64,000 bases of DNA. It comes from Sclerurus mexicanus. Its lineage: Eukaryota > Chordata > Aves > Passeriformes > Furnariidae. The notes under the pieces are model-generated. The model was not told the DNA's origin. It did not search any database and saw nothing but the letters and a program-made list of their open reading frames with translations. This document shows positions 22,760 through 36,124 of the stretch, one piece after another (position 1 is the stretch's first letter; each line of letters opens with the position of its first letter). The stretch spans positions 1-64,000 of the forward strand of contig VWZF01000297.1 of assembly GCA_013396755.1 (NCBI GenBank), in the 5' to 3' direction. Both the position numbers and the translations under genes were made by a program.

Positions 22760-25700
22760 AGAAATCCATTTGACTTGTATTTGTTCAAGTATAAAATTTA
22801 GTTATGTAATCACATGCTTATAGTCTAGCAAAATGCTGACCAGTATTCTTGGCAAAGGTGTGCAAGTCTCAAAGAATTTGAGACTGACTTCACAAATTAT
22901 ACCTTTCCTTCTCCCACAACTTTTTTTTCATTACATGGGTTTTTGTTGCAGCTGTTGGGAAAAACCAGTTCCTTACTGCTGTCTAGAAAGCTGTGTGAAA
23001 GGTTCCATGACCCTTTGATTTACTTTTTAACGCATGGTTTTTGATGTTGGCTTTGCTCTACTGCTAGAGAACTTTCCTGTTTTTTGCATTGTTGGCACTG
23101 TTGGCTTTAAGGTGTTTTTACTACAATGAGGCAATAGGAGCTCTCCTAAAAACTGTTTGTTTGACCAGAGAGACTGTGAGGTGCCAAACTTAATTCAACT
23201 TAAAGTTCAGCTTCCAATAGGAAATTACCCCACATGCAGTGGGAACTATGTCCCTAAATATCTCATTTGCCAACACACATCTCACTGGCTGCATTTACAT
23301 TGCCTTTGTGGCACCATCTGGTTACATAATAATTTCAGGCCTGCTGAGGCTCATCACACTGACTGGTGTGCACCACACTAGAAGAAGCCTTCCTGAGTTG
23401 CATACTCTGTCCTTCACTTGTAGCTGTACCAGAAAACCCCAGGTGACTCCTTATCTCCTTTGACCCTGATGAAGGTAAACTAGTGCTGCACAGCACCTCT
23501 GTGGGTAAGACCTTTCTTGCGGCTGCTTACAAGAACAGCCTCTCTCTATTTGGCAAAATGCTTGCAGGATCAGAGTCCGACCATGAGGACCTTGAGGGGT
23601 GAGAGGTGGTGAGTAGATGTACCCTGTTTTCCCCGAGTCTCTCAAACTGGCGCCCTTCCAGCAGGCCGGCTGGTGGCACTGTTAATCAGCTGCAGAAGCA
23701 CACAATGCTTCTCCAGCCTAGAAAAACGCTCCCTCTTTGCCAGCACTAGAACACCAATTATGCTTTTCTCTTTGGCAGCTTGATTGAACGTATAATTTCA
23801 GTCTGCAGATTCAAGGCTCGGTTCCTCCACCTCTTCATTTTTCCTGTATATTTATTGCCCTTCTTTGAAAGGTTTAATTTCCAAGTGTTCCAGTGTGTGC
23901 AGTGTTGTTCCTCGGCTTCACACACACTGATGGCCAAATCCCAGCCCACCTGTGGGTTCTCTGGCCACCACACAGTTACACATGGGCAAGATTTGTCATG
24001 TGGCTGAGTCCCACAGAACAGACTGAAGTAGTGTGTCTGCCACCACTATGGCCAGGTACTCCTCTTTGAGGCCTCATGCTTTCCTTTGTTTCAACAAGGC
24101 GAGGCTCTACCTCTGTTCTGTGCCCCCCACACTAATGACTCTGACTAGAGATATAAAAGAGGGGAGGGCATAACTACCTGCATTTTAATGTCCCTTACCT
24201 CTTAAGACAAGGGCTGCAAGGTACCTGGCGCACACAGAGGAAAGGTTGTGGTATGTGATAGATCTTAGCCCTCTAACTCAGGGGCAAGTCACACAAAATA
24301 CATTCTTTTTTCCTCCCTAGTCCTCTTCGACTGTACAGATGAAATCTAGATTATTTTTTCCCTTTAAATTTACTTAGGAAATGCTTCTGGGGTATGGGGT
24401 TCTGTTGTGGGTTTTTTGCTTGCTTGCTTTTTTTTTTTAATATTCTTTAATATTGTTTAAAACTATCAAATCCAAAGAAAAGCTCTACCTCCCTCTGCTT
24501 TGACATGGATGTGAGATTTCAGTGGAATCCTGAACTGGGTTTTGCAGAATCTCAACGAAGTAAAGTTTTTCTAGCATTTGCTACCCACTACCATTCCTCT
24601 TTATTTGAGCAGAAATTGTCTATTTCAGAAAATTAATTCCATAAAGGGCTTGGTAGCTTTTATACAAGTTGCTGTACAAAATAAATGTGTCATGCTGTTT
24701 CTTCAGCTGTGCAGTACTACGCATTTTCCCTTTCTAAATAGCAACCACTCCAAAAGGGAAGGAAGGGGTTCTTTTGTAGTCATATCCCTCTGGCCTCTCT
24801 CTTCCTCTGAACAAGATTATCTGCAGCATAAGAGCTGAAATGTGGCTCCTTGTGCATATCTGTCATTGCCCGTTTACTTAAACTTTACATGTGTGCTGCT
24901 AGATTGAGGTCAGCAGCAAAGAGGAAGATCATGCACAGTTCATACTGGCTTTACAAGCAGTTTCATCAGATAGGACCTAAGAAGTGGCATCCAGTCTCAG
25001 GACAAAACTTTGCACCCCATGCTGGAGGCTCCAGCTGATGCTGTATAAAAGCAGGCTGTAATTCAGAGTGACATTTATACTTGTGCTGGCTCAGCTCATG
25101 CTTATATTTCTTGACAAAGCACTGCCTCTGATTCTCAGGGCATTGTACACACAAATTCTGTCTTTGGTGAGGAATCTCTGTGGCCTGTAACTTGAAACTG
25201 AACTTTTCATTCTACTCAGGAAATGGTATAAACCATACCAAACTGATAAACCAATCAGGTTTTATGGACATGTGTATAGATACATAATTTTGTCACAGCC
25301 GAAAATTATCTGGATATATCACTGTGTTTTGGGGAAGGTGGAGCCTGGATTTTGAGGGGGGAAAAGAGGAAGACTGGTTTCCAAGGTGACGGAAACCAAC
25401 TGATGCCCTTTTCCCTAAGCAAATTTGACCTCAGTATTTTAACAAAAATATTGTATGAATGTGTCTCCAAAGAAAGCAGAATCTGGCCCACAAAAGTTAT
25501 CAGTAGAAAAACAAAAGAATAAGTGGATGAATTTTTTTAAAAATAAGTGAATGTAAGGTCCTGTAAGAAAAAGGAAAGCAAACTTTTGAGCCAAGACATG
25601 ACTTGAAAATGTAAGCCACATGTCAAGTTGTGTGAAAACTCCCACCACTTTACAATATATGATCCTAGGAGAGAGAATGTAGACCTTTATTTAGCTAATT

Positions 25701-27950
25701 TCAGTGGATAGCAGGTTGATCATGCACTGTGATCAGTAAATCAAAATATAAGACATAAGTATACAAACAATCCCCTCAAGGGGAAATGAGAATGTTAGTC
25801 ATGTTACTGTTGAAAAAAAAAGCTGAAGGATAGTTAAGGGAAGCCAGAAGTTGCTTCATGTAAAATGTGAAAAAGTCTCAGTTCTTGCTGGCTTAAGCAG
25901 AAAATAATTGTTTTATTGCTTTATTTGTTGAAGTAAGTGTAGGGCATCTACTAGCCTTCCTCTTCTACTTCCAGTGAACTTGAAATTGCAGCAGTGGAAT
26001 TCACATGATAAGGATTGGGTTTTTTTTCATAGAAGAGAGACAGATTAGGAGAAACTCAAAGGTATTATGAGCTCATGCAAGTCCACTGCAGAAGGGGATG
26101 AAGAATCTAACATCATATTCCTTTTTTTGTATGCTACTTCATCAAACAGATGAAGTTTGGGCTTGTGTTCATAGGAGTTTCCTCCTCATCTCTCTCTTGG
26201 TGTGTGCATCTAAGATCATGCCATAAAGCAGTGCTCGTCCAAGTACTTGACCACATACAGAACCTTCCTAAAACACCTCCTGGCTATTACATCAGCAGGA
26301 ATGGGAAAAGACGAAAACAGAAGGGAACTGAATGGTGAAGGTGTCTTGCATTATAAGCAGACAGCAATTGCTGGACCAGAGACCAACTTTGTCTGACATG
26401 GACATACTGGAATGCGTCCACTAACATGATTCAGGGATTGGAGCATCCAACACACTGTTGTGGGTACCTTAAAAAAAGTGCTAAATAACTCTATCTTACC
26501 TATTTGGTAGTGTACAGGACTGTAGCACTTCTCAAATTTCTGAACTATGACCCTACCACACAAGTAGCTTGACTCATGTAGTATTTCCTCATGTCTCAGA
26601 GGTTTAAAAAGATGATGAGAGATAAGCATATAACAGCATCTTAGAATCTGCCCCAGAGCCCATCTTCAGTGTACTCCTCCTTTTCCAGTTTTCTGTGTAA
26701 TAGCTTGACCTAGCTGGCTGTGAGTGGGCTTCATGGATGGATCTAACAGGTATCTGCACCAGCTAGGTCTGAACAGGGCATGGGTGCTGGTCCTCACTGA
26801 GGTTTGTATACATCCCAAGCTTAGATCTCTCAGCAGTCTCCTTTCTGTGGGGTACTGCAACAAGTCCTGCTGCTGTAGGCCATGAAACTAGTATCCAGAA
26901 AGTCTCTTCAATCTTCTTGAGCAGCTGCTGGGGCAACATAGTAGGAGAAGAAAAAGTTTCTTTGTTGCTTTCAAAGAGTCTAATAAATAACTTTGATAAA
27001 GGCCCCTTTCCCCTGTTGAAGTTTTCCCCTGAATTTCCATAACCTTTTAGGTAGGGCCAATATTTCCACCTGTCCTCTTGCCTACGTGGCACTGGTAAAA
27101 CCTTGTTCCTTGTACCGAACCTCTCCCCTGCACCAGATGCGAGGCCTGCATAAACTCTACCCTGGTGGCTTTTGTCACATTCCCCCACGTCTGAGCAGGG
27201 AAGAGGCAAGCCCGTTGTGACTGTGGAGTGGTGGGGAGCCATTCGCAGGCGGTGAGGCTGAGAGACAGGCTTTCAGCAGGGTGTCAGACACTTCCCAGGG
27301 CAGAGCCAGTGCCTGGAATGCAGCAGAGTGCTCGGGCCTTGGGCAAGTTTAGACACATGGTGATGCATAATACAAGATGGAGCCTATCACTCGATATCAA
27401 ACTCTTCCAGTCGGTCACAGGGTTGGGTAAACATGTATACCATGCAAAATAAGAGGTAATGTAACTACCAAATCAGAATGACATGGAAAGGTTTCTTGTA
27501 ATTCCTGGTTGACTGTTCCATTGTAAAGTCATTCTGTGGGGTACGGATGTTGAGTGAGGGACAAGCACTACAAATAAAACCATGGCATTATTTTGGAAAA
27601 AGGGAGTGAGGGCAAAGTGAAAAGGAAAATTAAAAGATGCCATCTGCAGAAGCCACAATGATGCAACGCAGAAACTATCTCATAGGAATAACTTAAGTTT
27701 CTTCTGCATTTGTTCCATTTGTAGCCTGTGTTGTTCCTGGGCAGTTCAAAGTACAGGACTGGAATCTAGGAGGTCTAGATTTTCTTCATACATTCCCACC
27801 TGCGGGCTCATTGTGCGGCCCAAAAACTTAAATATTTTTAAAGGGTAAGGCAACCCAAAGGTGAAATGAAAAAGGAGCAACATTTACGCATAGAAAAGGT
27901 GGCTTGCACTGACATACAGCCCTCCCGTTTCCTTCCCACCTGCCCAGAGC
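22760..27950. other. Intergenic region between CHD1L and VANGL1
   Basis: About 5.2 kb in which I support no gene. It contains a short CTTG/T-rich tract near 24,418-24,440 and scattered AT-rich stretches. The longest open frame, a 159-codon minus-strand frame at 26,763-27,242, has no motif or homology that I recognise. VANGL1 upstream control elements may lie here, but nothing in the raw sequence identifies them. Confidence 0.6.
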
Positions 27951-27959
27951 AAACGTGTA

Positions 27960-28545
27960 AGGAATTTGGTGCCCAAGGCAGGCTCCCAGCAAAGCAGGCC
28001 CTTCTCCCGGGGGGCGGGAGGTCCTCCCTCCCTGCAGACCTGTCGTGACCGGGGCACAGCAGGCTGTGAGGGGAGGGACAGCCCGAGCCGTCCCCACGGC
28101 GAGGCATTACAGCGCCGAGCAACACACCTGGCCTTGGGGCACGGATGTCCTGCACGGCACAGCTCGCAGGGGCTGCCCTTTCTGCCGGAGCAGGGGGTGC
28201 CGGCCCGCGGACGGGCGAGGGGCAAGGCCGGGCGGAGGAGAGGGGCGGCGGGGGCGATGGGGAAGCGGGGCCGCGGCAGGTGCGGGGCAGGCGGTGCGGG
28301 GCCCCGGAGAGGCTCACGGGGGCAGCAGGGGCGCTCAGCGCGGCGGGGNGGCCCTGCGAGGGATCCCGGCATCCCGGGGCGAAGCCCTCCCGTGCCGGGG
28401 GCGGCCCCGGGCTTGTCCCCGCAGGGCGAGCGGGGCGCTCGGCGCGGTGCGGGCCGTGCCGGGGGTGCCCGGCCTGCCCTCGCCGTGCGGGACACACTGC
28501 GCCCTGCCCCGGCTCAGCCCCGCCGAGGGAGCCAGGCTTGGCTGA
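27960..28545. promoter_or_regulatory. VANGL1: CpG island, probable VANGL1 promoter and first untranslated exon
   Basis: A block of about 580 bases with very high GC and dense CpG stands out against AT-rich flanks. It contains GC-box-like runs (for example AGGGGCGGCGGGGGCGATGG at 28,238-28,257) and one ambiguous base at 28,349. It lies 7.5 kb upstream of the VANGL1 start codon with no other gene between. Long open frames on both strands here are a by-product of GC content. The transcription start and exon 1 donor cannot be fixed from sequence alone. Confidence 0.7.
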
Positions 28546-30699
28546 GCTGCTGTGAGACAACATAAGCTTGTAGGGGCTTTTTTTTCTTATTCGGAAGGCT
28601 GCCGAGGTGGTGAGCTTAACTCTGTTACGGCAGGGGCTGAACCCTGTCTTGCAGGGTCTGTGAAAGCCTGAGTGACCTGGTGGCAAGGTTTTCCATCTGG
28701 GGAGGCAGCGATTCTGTGGCTGTGGGGTATTTTTGGCCCTGGGTTTGTCAGTAATGAATCGCCCACAAGATCTAAGCAGCTCTAAAGAGTTAAGAAATCG
28801 AGTCACACTGGCTGCAAGTGCAGAGTAGGATGTTATGGAGCGTATTCTGCGATAGCGTTGTCTGTGAGCTCATCCTGACTTTGGGGAGGAGAGCTGTGGA
28901 GAAGAGAGCTTTGGTGGTGCTTTGGCACCTTCGAAGAGCTGCGTTCTGACCATGCTTGGCTCTCTTCCTCCGTCGGGGTTTGGCTGTTCAATAACTGGCC
29001 GCAGCTACGAGACCGGTGTTGGCTCGGTGGTTGCTTCAGTTGTTAATTTTGAAAGAGAAATGTGAGCAGCGTCTTACAGAAAGCCTCCCTTAAAAATGTT
29101 CCCTGGGAGCTGAAGTCTTGGAACAATCCCAGTCTGTACTGGAACCACCCAAGCAAGTATCTAACTGCCCACAGTCACTGACCAGCAGCTCCCAGTGGCT
29201 GCTGCTGACCTTTTTGTTTTGGTTAGTAGTGGCAGTGTACCTAGTGGCTCTTATGAACATCTCCACCTGGGGAGGGCTTACTGTCCTAGACGGGCATACA
29301 GTCCTAGGAAAGTGCTACGAAAATCTAGCAAAACTGCTTGTCATGTTGTGGTAGTCTGCCTTCCTTATGCCCCCACCTGTGATAAGAAAAGGAAAGGATT
29401 GAATCAGAAGTGTGGCTTTGCTGCTATAGGGCTTGTTCTGCTCTGTGGGGACCTGAGAGGCTGACCTGAGTGGAGAACTATGATAGCCAGTTCTGCTGGT
29501 AGGAAACAGTAAGTGTCGTGCTTCTCTGTGTCTGGTACTGTTGCTGGGAAGAAGAAAATGAACCCATGCGGAAAGTGTCTTCGGACTTCTTTTAATTTCT
29601 GATTAGCTTGTACTTCAGAATTTTCTGACTTGGGTCAAATTAAAAACCAGTAGATATTTCCTCAGGGGTCAATACCTTTTCCTTTTCTCCTTGCAAGGAC
29701 AGAATGGCATTGGCTTTGTACAGGTTTGAGAGGGAGAGAGAGAGAGATTCCATACTGTGGAATCCCACTGTGCTGTGCACTGGGGATTTGATCAGAGTCT
29801 GTAGACTTCTTTTTCATTCTAAATTTAAATAACTTCAGGCAGATATGCAGTATCCTAAAGGGGAGGGAGTGCTCTTTCAGTAGAGAAACCTGTTTATAGC
29901 CTTTAATGCTATCTCAGTATCTTAGTGCTGTGGCTAGAAGTAAGCTTTGAAAATGAGGTAGAGGTGTTGCCTGCCTTGGATAGGCAGAGTCTGAAGTGTC
30001 TTGTGAGACTCCTTTCCCTGCTTGTTTCAGTAAGTCTGTAGGGCTTTAAGTGTCAGTATGGAGAACTATTCCTATGCACGGTCCCAGGTGCTATAGTATG
30101 AGGGTAAGGCCACAAACCCTTCTGCCATGTTACACAGCTCTGGGATTAAGAGGTGCACTTGAAGGTCTAGCAACACAGGAGAGATGCAGGGGCGAGGAAG
30201 CACAAGCTTTCACCAGTCTGACAGGATGGCACACAAGGTATAATCTGCATGATAGACTTGCTTGTCCTTCAGAAACTTGGACAGCACAGATGTGGCTCTT
30301 GGAGTGGGCAAAGGACATCCTCCCAGGAAGTGCTGCGCTGATGGGTCCTGCGTAGATAGCTTCCCAACTTCCATCTGTGTGACAGGGGGGCAAGAGGCTG
30401 GGGCTTAGTGCTTGGGAACACTGCTCACTTGAGTGGTGGTTTTACCTGGGTATTTCTCTTGTCAATTGAAACAGCCTTGCAGTGTTTTCAGACCTGTGTT
30501 GTTGCATGTTCTGATTAAACATGCAGGTGTATAAATAAACCAAGCGACTTTTCTTTTTGAAATATCCATGTCATGGATTAATGGTTTTTAGCCTAGGGGC
30601 TGGAAATTCCAGGGGGTCTATAAAGTCTTTCTAAGGAGCTTCTGCGAAGCAAAAGAAAAGAGAACTTATTGCTGGAGTGCTCAGATTTGCTGACTATTA

Positions 30700-30726
30700 A
30701 ACATTTTTTTTTATTTTTTTTTTTTA
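30700..30726. repeat. T-rich homopolymer tract
   Basis: An almost pure T run interrupted by a single A. It is low-complexity sequence, possibly the tail of a decayed retroposon, but no body is recognisable. Confidence 0.7.
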
Positions 30727-30785
30727 GGATGAGGGGCTTGCAAACCAAGAGCCATCATTGTAGAGTAAAAGCCCTGGGTTTTTTA

Positions 30786-30811
30786 AATATATATGTGTGT
30801 ATATATATATG
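30786..30811. repeat. TA/TG microsatellite
   Basis: Alternating pyrimidine-purine run of TA and TG units, including TGTGTGTATATATATAT. It is likely length-polymorphic. Confidence 0.8.
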
Positions 30812-33800
30812 TTTGGCCAAAATTAACCTTGTTCAATGACACGCAAAAATAAATAGAAAACTTTTGGAGAAACCTTGTTTCCCAAAGCTTGCTGGCCGTT
30901 GAAACTGAAAGTCTTGGCTCTGCAAGTAGATTAGCATGGGTGAACTTATGTGATTACAGATCAAGTTGCTGGATTGGGGCCTGCTCAGGAAATTCAAAGC
31001 AAGAGGTTCCTGTGGCATTGCTCATAAGTCTTACTATATATGCAGCTGAACATAGCAAGTTATGCAACTTCTGGTTTTCCTGAAGTGAATAATAGGAAGA
31101 CACTGCAGCAGTACCGTGCAGCCAAGCTAGTGCCAGAGTTGGAAGCCTTCCTCACTACTGAGCCATCTTCTAATTATTTTTACTCTTGAATCCCAACGCT
31201 GTCCCATAGCTCAGTGCTTGAGGTTCTGTGTGTTTAATTTGCAAAGCTCTTCGTTCCACTAAATGAAGAAAAATCTTTCTCAGCGTGATAGCTCATGGGC
31301 ATCCATTACTCTACAGACAGCTGGTGCTGTTTAACAAGTGCGACTGACAGAGTGTGCGCACATCCTCACGGACACTTGTGGCTGCTTGTGCTCCAGATGG
31401 CACTTCCAAATACATGTAACTTCATGAACCGGCTGGTAAATCAACTCTAATTGATTGCAAGTTTTAAATGGAGTTAGACTGAAACTGTTCTGACAAGGAT
31501 TTCAAAGATGAGCTGCTTTGGAGTCGTTTGCCTCAACTTCACAGGAGAAAATCCATTGGGAAAGCATGGGATGTAAAAGAGTGTTCTTGTTTGTGTTTGC
31601 CCTCTTTGATTTAAAGATGTAACTTGCTCTTTTAAATTTCTCTTGGGCCGGGAGCCAAACTGTACTCCCTTGAAGACGATCACAAAGGAAACTTCATTGG
31701 AAATAGGATTGGGCTTCCAGCATGGAAAATAGCAATTCAAAAGAACTCTTTTTGAGATTTATGAGCATATGAAAACAGGGAGTTGCAATGAGTTCTGTAG
31801 CTGTTAGAAACTGTAATTACAGTGATCTCTGTGGTATTCAGGGGTAAGTATGTTTCTTCACTATTGTGCAGGATGTGGCAGTCCTCCTTGCCAGGACAGG
31901 GTCACAAAACTTCCTTTCGGCTATCCTTACCATTGTTTTCCGTCTAGTACTTGGCCTCCTTCTGTCATCAGTGAGTAAGGGAAAGGCAAAGTGAGAGTGC
32001 TGGCCCTAGTGGGAGCAAAGTGCTGGGTGTGCAGTTAGACAATTGTCATGATTGGAGTGGAGGAGGCATTCCCGTCTCCCCTCTAGCTGTTTGCTTGTGC
32101 TCCTATTCACCCTGGTGTTGGTTTTGATGTTTTGGGCTGTGCTGTGAACTAGGTCACGGAAAGGATCCAAGACAAAAGCGTGGCAGGGGGGAGAAAAAGG
32201 ATTTTTTGTTTTGTTTTCCAGCAGTGCTGTTTGCTTGCTGAGAATTGTGTTGACACAACCGAGAGTGGTGAACCGTGGTGCGGAGGTGGAAGCTACTTAC
32301 ACCAGCTTTCTTGTCAGCGCTGAAATACAGTGCAACTGTACCCTCAGGCCAAAAGAGCTTTGTTTCACGCAGGGCCAGAAGCTCTGCAAACAGACCGTGC
32401 CTTCAGTGGAGTCCTGTGAGATGTAATGATCTTTTGTGAAGCCCTTTCAATTGGCTAAATAGGACTCTCAGTTCATGCTTGTTTGTGACGGGATGAGGCC
32501 CCAAATGATGGGGTTGCTGCTTTTACACAGCGCAGTTGTCCTTGCCCAGAGGGGCAGGGTAAGAATCATTATTAAGTGATTTAGTACTGGAGGTGTTTGA
32601 AGACTGCTTAGTTTGGATGTGATTGTGTTATGAAGGGTACAGCTTATCTTCTCTAGCTCTGCTCAGGCTCCAGGGTTGGTGGCTAATCCGGGGTTGACTT
32701 CTGTCTGTGGCATTGAAGGAGCTCCAATCCAGAGATGTAGTTTAGCATGCTGGTTGACTTTTGATCCCTTGCTTACCTCTTCCACAGTAGCTTCAGAAGC
32801 TTTAATGGGGTAAGGTTGCTCCCGCTTCCAACTGTACACCAGGAGGTGGGTAACCTACTTGGCTTGGCTATGAGGAGGGTGTGTTTGGACTGTGCTCCTC
32901 CCTCCTTGGTTTCTGTGTTTCATCCTGCTCAGACTGGGAGTGGTATTTAGCTAGTAGTCCAGGCTGTTCTTTGCTGGGCAAATCTAGGAAGCCTTTGTGA
33001 CAATCAGCCTTAGTTGGGCCCCAGACAAGCCAGTGGTCTTCTGCTTTTTCCAGTTGAGATTGGGCAGATATATTTTGTTCCTGGCAACCTTGTGTAAGTG
33101 CCTTGACAGGAAGATCTGTTTAGCCACTGGTGTGTCCTGCAGTGTGCAGAGTCCCTGAGTTCACTATATAATCATTTAGATTGGAAAATATCTCTAAGAT
33201 TACTGCTTTGGATAGTGATCCAGGATACCCAGTGTTTTTTGAGGGGCTGCCTTATTGACTTTTTACAGAGCTGTTTCAAAACAATTGCTCTTGTTTACAC
33301 AGAAAATGAAAGTTTGCATGATCCAGCCTGCCCTGACGTTCCTGTGTTGGTCTTCCCATGCCTGGTGCCCAGCACTGTTTTGCCTCACCCACCATCAGAT
33401 GGGCACTGCTGGTTCCTGGTTCCTGTCTAGGCAGCCTGTGCTTTTCCACAGCAGCCTCTACCTGCTGAAGTTTTCTCTGATGCCTTCAGAGAAGTGTGAT
33501 CCTGTGCTGATGGGCTGAGAGGGGTCGTAAGAGGAGCTCTGTTCCCAGTCCCTGTCTCAGCTCTGATTCTTTTAACTGGGATTTGGGGAAAAATTCTTTT
33601 ATGTGGTTAGAGGAACAGGCTGGGAGTTTATACTTTCCTAGGAGCCTATGAAAAATACATAACCCTTACTCAAGTATGCCAGCAGCTCTCCTTGGTTTTC
33701 CTGTTCCTGTAACGCAGTGGTATATGTCTGTGAAGCTAGTGGTTGTTCTCAAAGGGACTCCAGTAACATCTCAAAGAGTGGTTTAAGACTATAATGCTTG

Positions 33801-36053
33801 TCACCTTTTGTTCAGCTGAGGGTATTTCTGGTTTGTTATGCCTAACGACTACAAAATCCTATGCAGCCATCTCCTCTGTTGGTATCATAGTGCTTTTTGA
33901 AGGTAGGAGGGTGGTGGCCTCACCTCCATTTATCAGAGAAAGACAGACACAGAGGAAGAATTTTTCTCTGGTTGCCTAGCAGGACAGTAGAGGTAAAAAT
34001 CAGCTTTAATGAGTCCCAGCCTATTGCTGGAGCCTTAAGCTACAGGCTGTGTGCGAGTCTAGGGAATTAACGAGTGTTAACATCACGTCCTATGCTGAGG
34101 GATTTTTATTCTTGTTACAGTAATGATGCCATTTTCCAAACTGCTCTGTGCCTTGGCTTTATATTTCACTTGGTTAAATCCATCGTCATTCCTTTCCTCC
34201 CAAAACTGGGCCCTAGGTTCCCATCTGTATTTGTCCTTTCTATATTCTCTGCTGCCTTTAAGGGCATCGCATGTCTTGAGAAAACTTAGAGCTTAGGAAT
34301 TCCTGTACACATAAGGTCCCTGCAGCCTTCTCCTTTCCAAGAGCCCTGGCAAGCCCAAGTGTTGTGCAAATACCTGCAGCTCCGGATGCAGAGGGGATGC
34401 TTCTCTAGTTCATTGCAGATTGCACTGCCAGCCAAGTAACCTTATGGGGAAGAGGCTTCATTCTTTGGCATGGCTTGTGTGTGCTAGAGTTCTCTACTCT
34501 GTTACGAGCTTTCCTGGAGGTGTTAGTGGAGGAGTCTTATGACTGGCAAGAATAGTTGGCCAAAGCACGATTTCTGTTATTGTCCCTCTGCCTTTGCGTA
34601 GAGACAGGGCTGAAAGCAGTGGTTGCCTGTGTTATTGCTAACAGCTTTGAAAACTGCTGTGAGCAGAAAATAACGGAGAGATCTAATTTAATTTTAAAGT
34701 GGTCTTTTGCCCACTCTGAAAGTATGGCTGTAGTCCTGTGTTGGCTGGAGGCAGCAGTTGTCTGGGCAGAAGGCACGTGAGAGTGCTCCTGTGTGCCAAA
34801 GGAGTACTGGGCTGTGCCAAGGTAACTCTGTCCATTGCTGCAACCCTTCACTCTTCACGATTTGCATGTTTCCCCAAACCACTGACTTAACTCCCTAGCT
34901 CCCCTCCTTTCTCTTTCTCCTCTCACTGAATACAGGATGTGTGTTTGGAAAGTGGGCTGGTGTCTACCCTTCTTCCCCACAGGGTTCAGGAGTTTTGACA
35001 CATTACAGTTGAGAATTGTTCTGATGTTGCCTTGCTCCTGTTCCAAAAATCATAACTCTCCTCTGCCCTTTATAGATGTGACTTAAGCTACTGTTCCAAA
35101 TGGAAGTACAGTGTAAGAAGTATTGGCCCATATAAGCTAGATATGATCTCTAATCGACTCTCCCCAGTGTTATTAGTATGTGTATATATAGAGATGATTT
35201 TTAATAAAATTGAAATCTTGAGACCCAAATTAGCTTCTGGAGGCAAAGGTTACAAAGGCAGGGAGGTGTTCATAGTGCCATTGATTGTATAGTAAGTAAT
35301 GCTTGTATAATGGGCACACCTTGCAGTTGTGAAAACAAAGCAGGTTCAGACATGGTGATCTGATTCTCCCCTGCATTTCTCCCAGGAAAGTGCCCTCCAC
35401 CCCACCCCTTCCCTTATATATAGGCTATAATGCTGCTGTTCTGAGACTGGGGTTATTTGGGCTGTGTGTTACAGAGGTGAAGAGATGGGGTGTGGAAGCT
35501 GAGCCTGGTCCTTTTTCTGCGGGTGAATTTCAGTATCTAGGCTAAGGAGCCTTCTCCAAGTAATTTTCTTTTCCAGGTGACCTGGACTGTTTCTTCCAGA
35601 TTTTTAGAGGAATGGTCTAGACTCTGCGAAACAGAGATAACACTGAGTTTATTTTATGCTCTACAAATGCATACATTTCACTGGATTGGAAAGAGAGGTA
35701 TCAATCAGGACAAGCTTGAGAATGGGACACAGTGTGGTAAGCAGTGACATGTGGCCAGAGTGGGGGAATTGCTGCAGTAGGAATGATGTCTTTCTTTGCT
35801 CAGGGTGCGCTTCCATGCCTGTTTCTCTTTTCTTAGGTCGACTGTGAGAAGCCAAGCGCCCTCCCTCCCCTCCCCTCTGATTGGATTCCTTTTTAAAGTG
35901 AAGCTCCCTCAATCTCTGAGGACCAGATCTCACTGATGACTGGGAAGCAAAGAGTACCCAGGAAAGCACTTTTACCACAGACTCCACCTCAGAATCACCA
36001 GGAACTCTAAATAAAATCTGTGCACGTTCTGTGCAGACCTAATGTCTGCTGCA

Positions 36054-36124
36054 ATGGATACAGAATCAACATATTCGGGATACTCCCACTACTCAGGTCA
36101 CTCCAAAAAAGCTCACAGACAAGG
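36054..36124 (+). CDS. VANGL1: VANGL1 first coding exon
   Basis: The acceptor is TTCTGTGCAG (exon starts at 36,037) and the donor GG/GTAAGG. From the ATG at 36,054 it encodes [20 protein letters not shown] then HRQ and two bases of a Gly codon. Human VANGL1 begins [20 protein letters not shown]. The ATG has G at -3 and G at +4, a strong start context. An in-frame ATG four codons earlier (36,042) has C at -3 and T at +4 and is probably bypassed. Confidence 0.95.

Larger units (their letters stand above)
28546..36036. other. Probable VANGL1 intron 1
   Basis: About 7.5 kb without a supported exon. Visible features are a GA-rich tract near 29,728-29,746, T-rich runs near 30,700-30,726 and a TA/TG microsatellite at about 30,786-30,811. 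It ends with the acceptor TTCTGTGCAG. If exon 1 is in the CpG island, this is intron 1. Confidence 0.6.

Noticed and set aside
23424..23474. 51-base exon-like segment between TTCACTTGTAG and GTAAAC
   Set aside because: It lies outside both genes, has no homology that I recognise, and splice-like pairs of this quality occur by chance in several kilobases.
23461..23610. Short open frame starting FDPDEGKLVLHS
   Set aside because: No start codon, no splice context and no recognisable family.
26763..27242. 159-codon minus-strand open frame in the intergenic region
   Set aside because: No recognised motif or family. A protein search would decide; a conserved hit would reopen it, no hit would leave it as chance.
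27838..28806. 322-codon minus-strand frame and several overlapping frames in the CpG island
   Set aside because: They arise in all frames at once because GC-rich DNA has few stop codons. The longest also crosses an ambiguous base.
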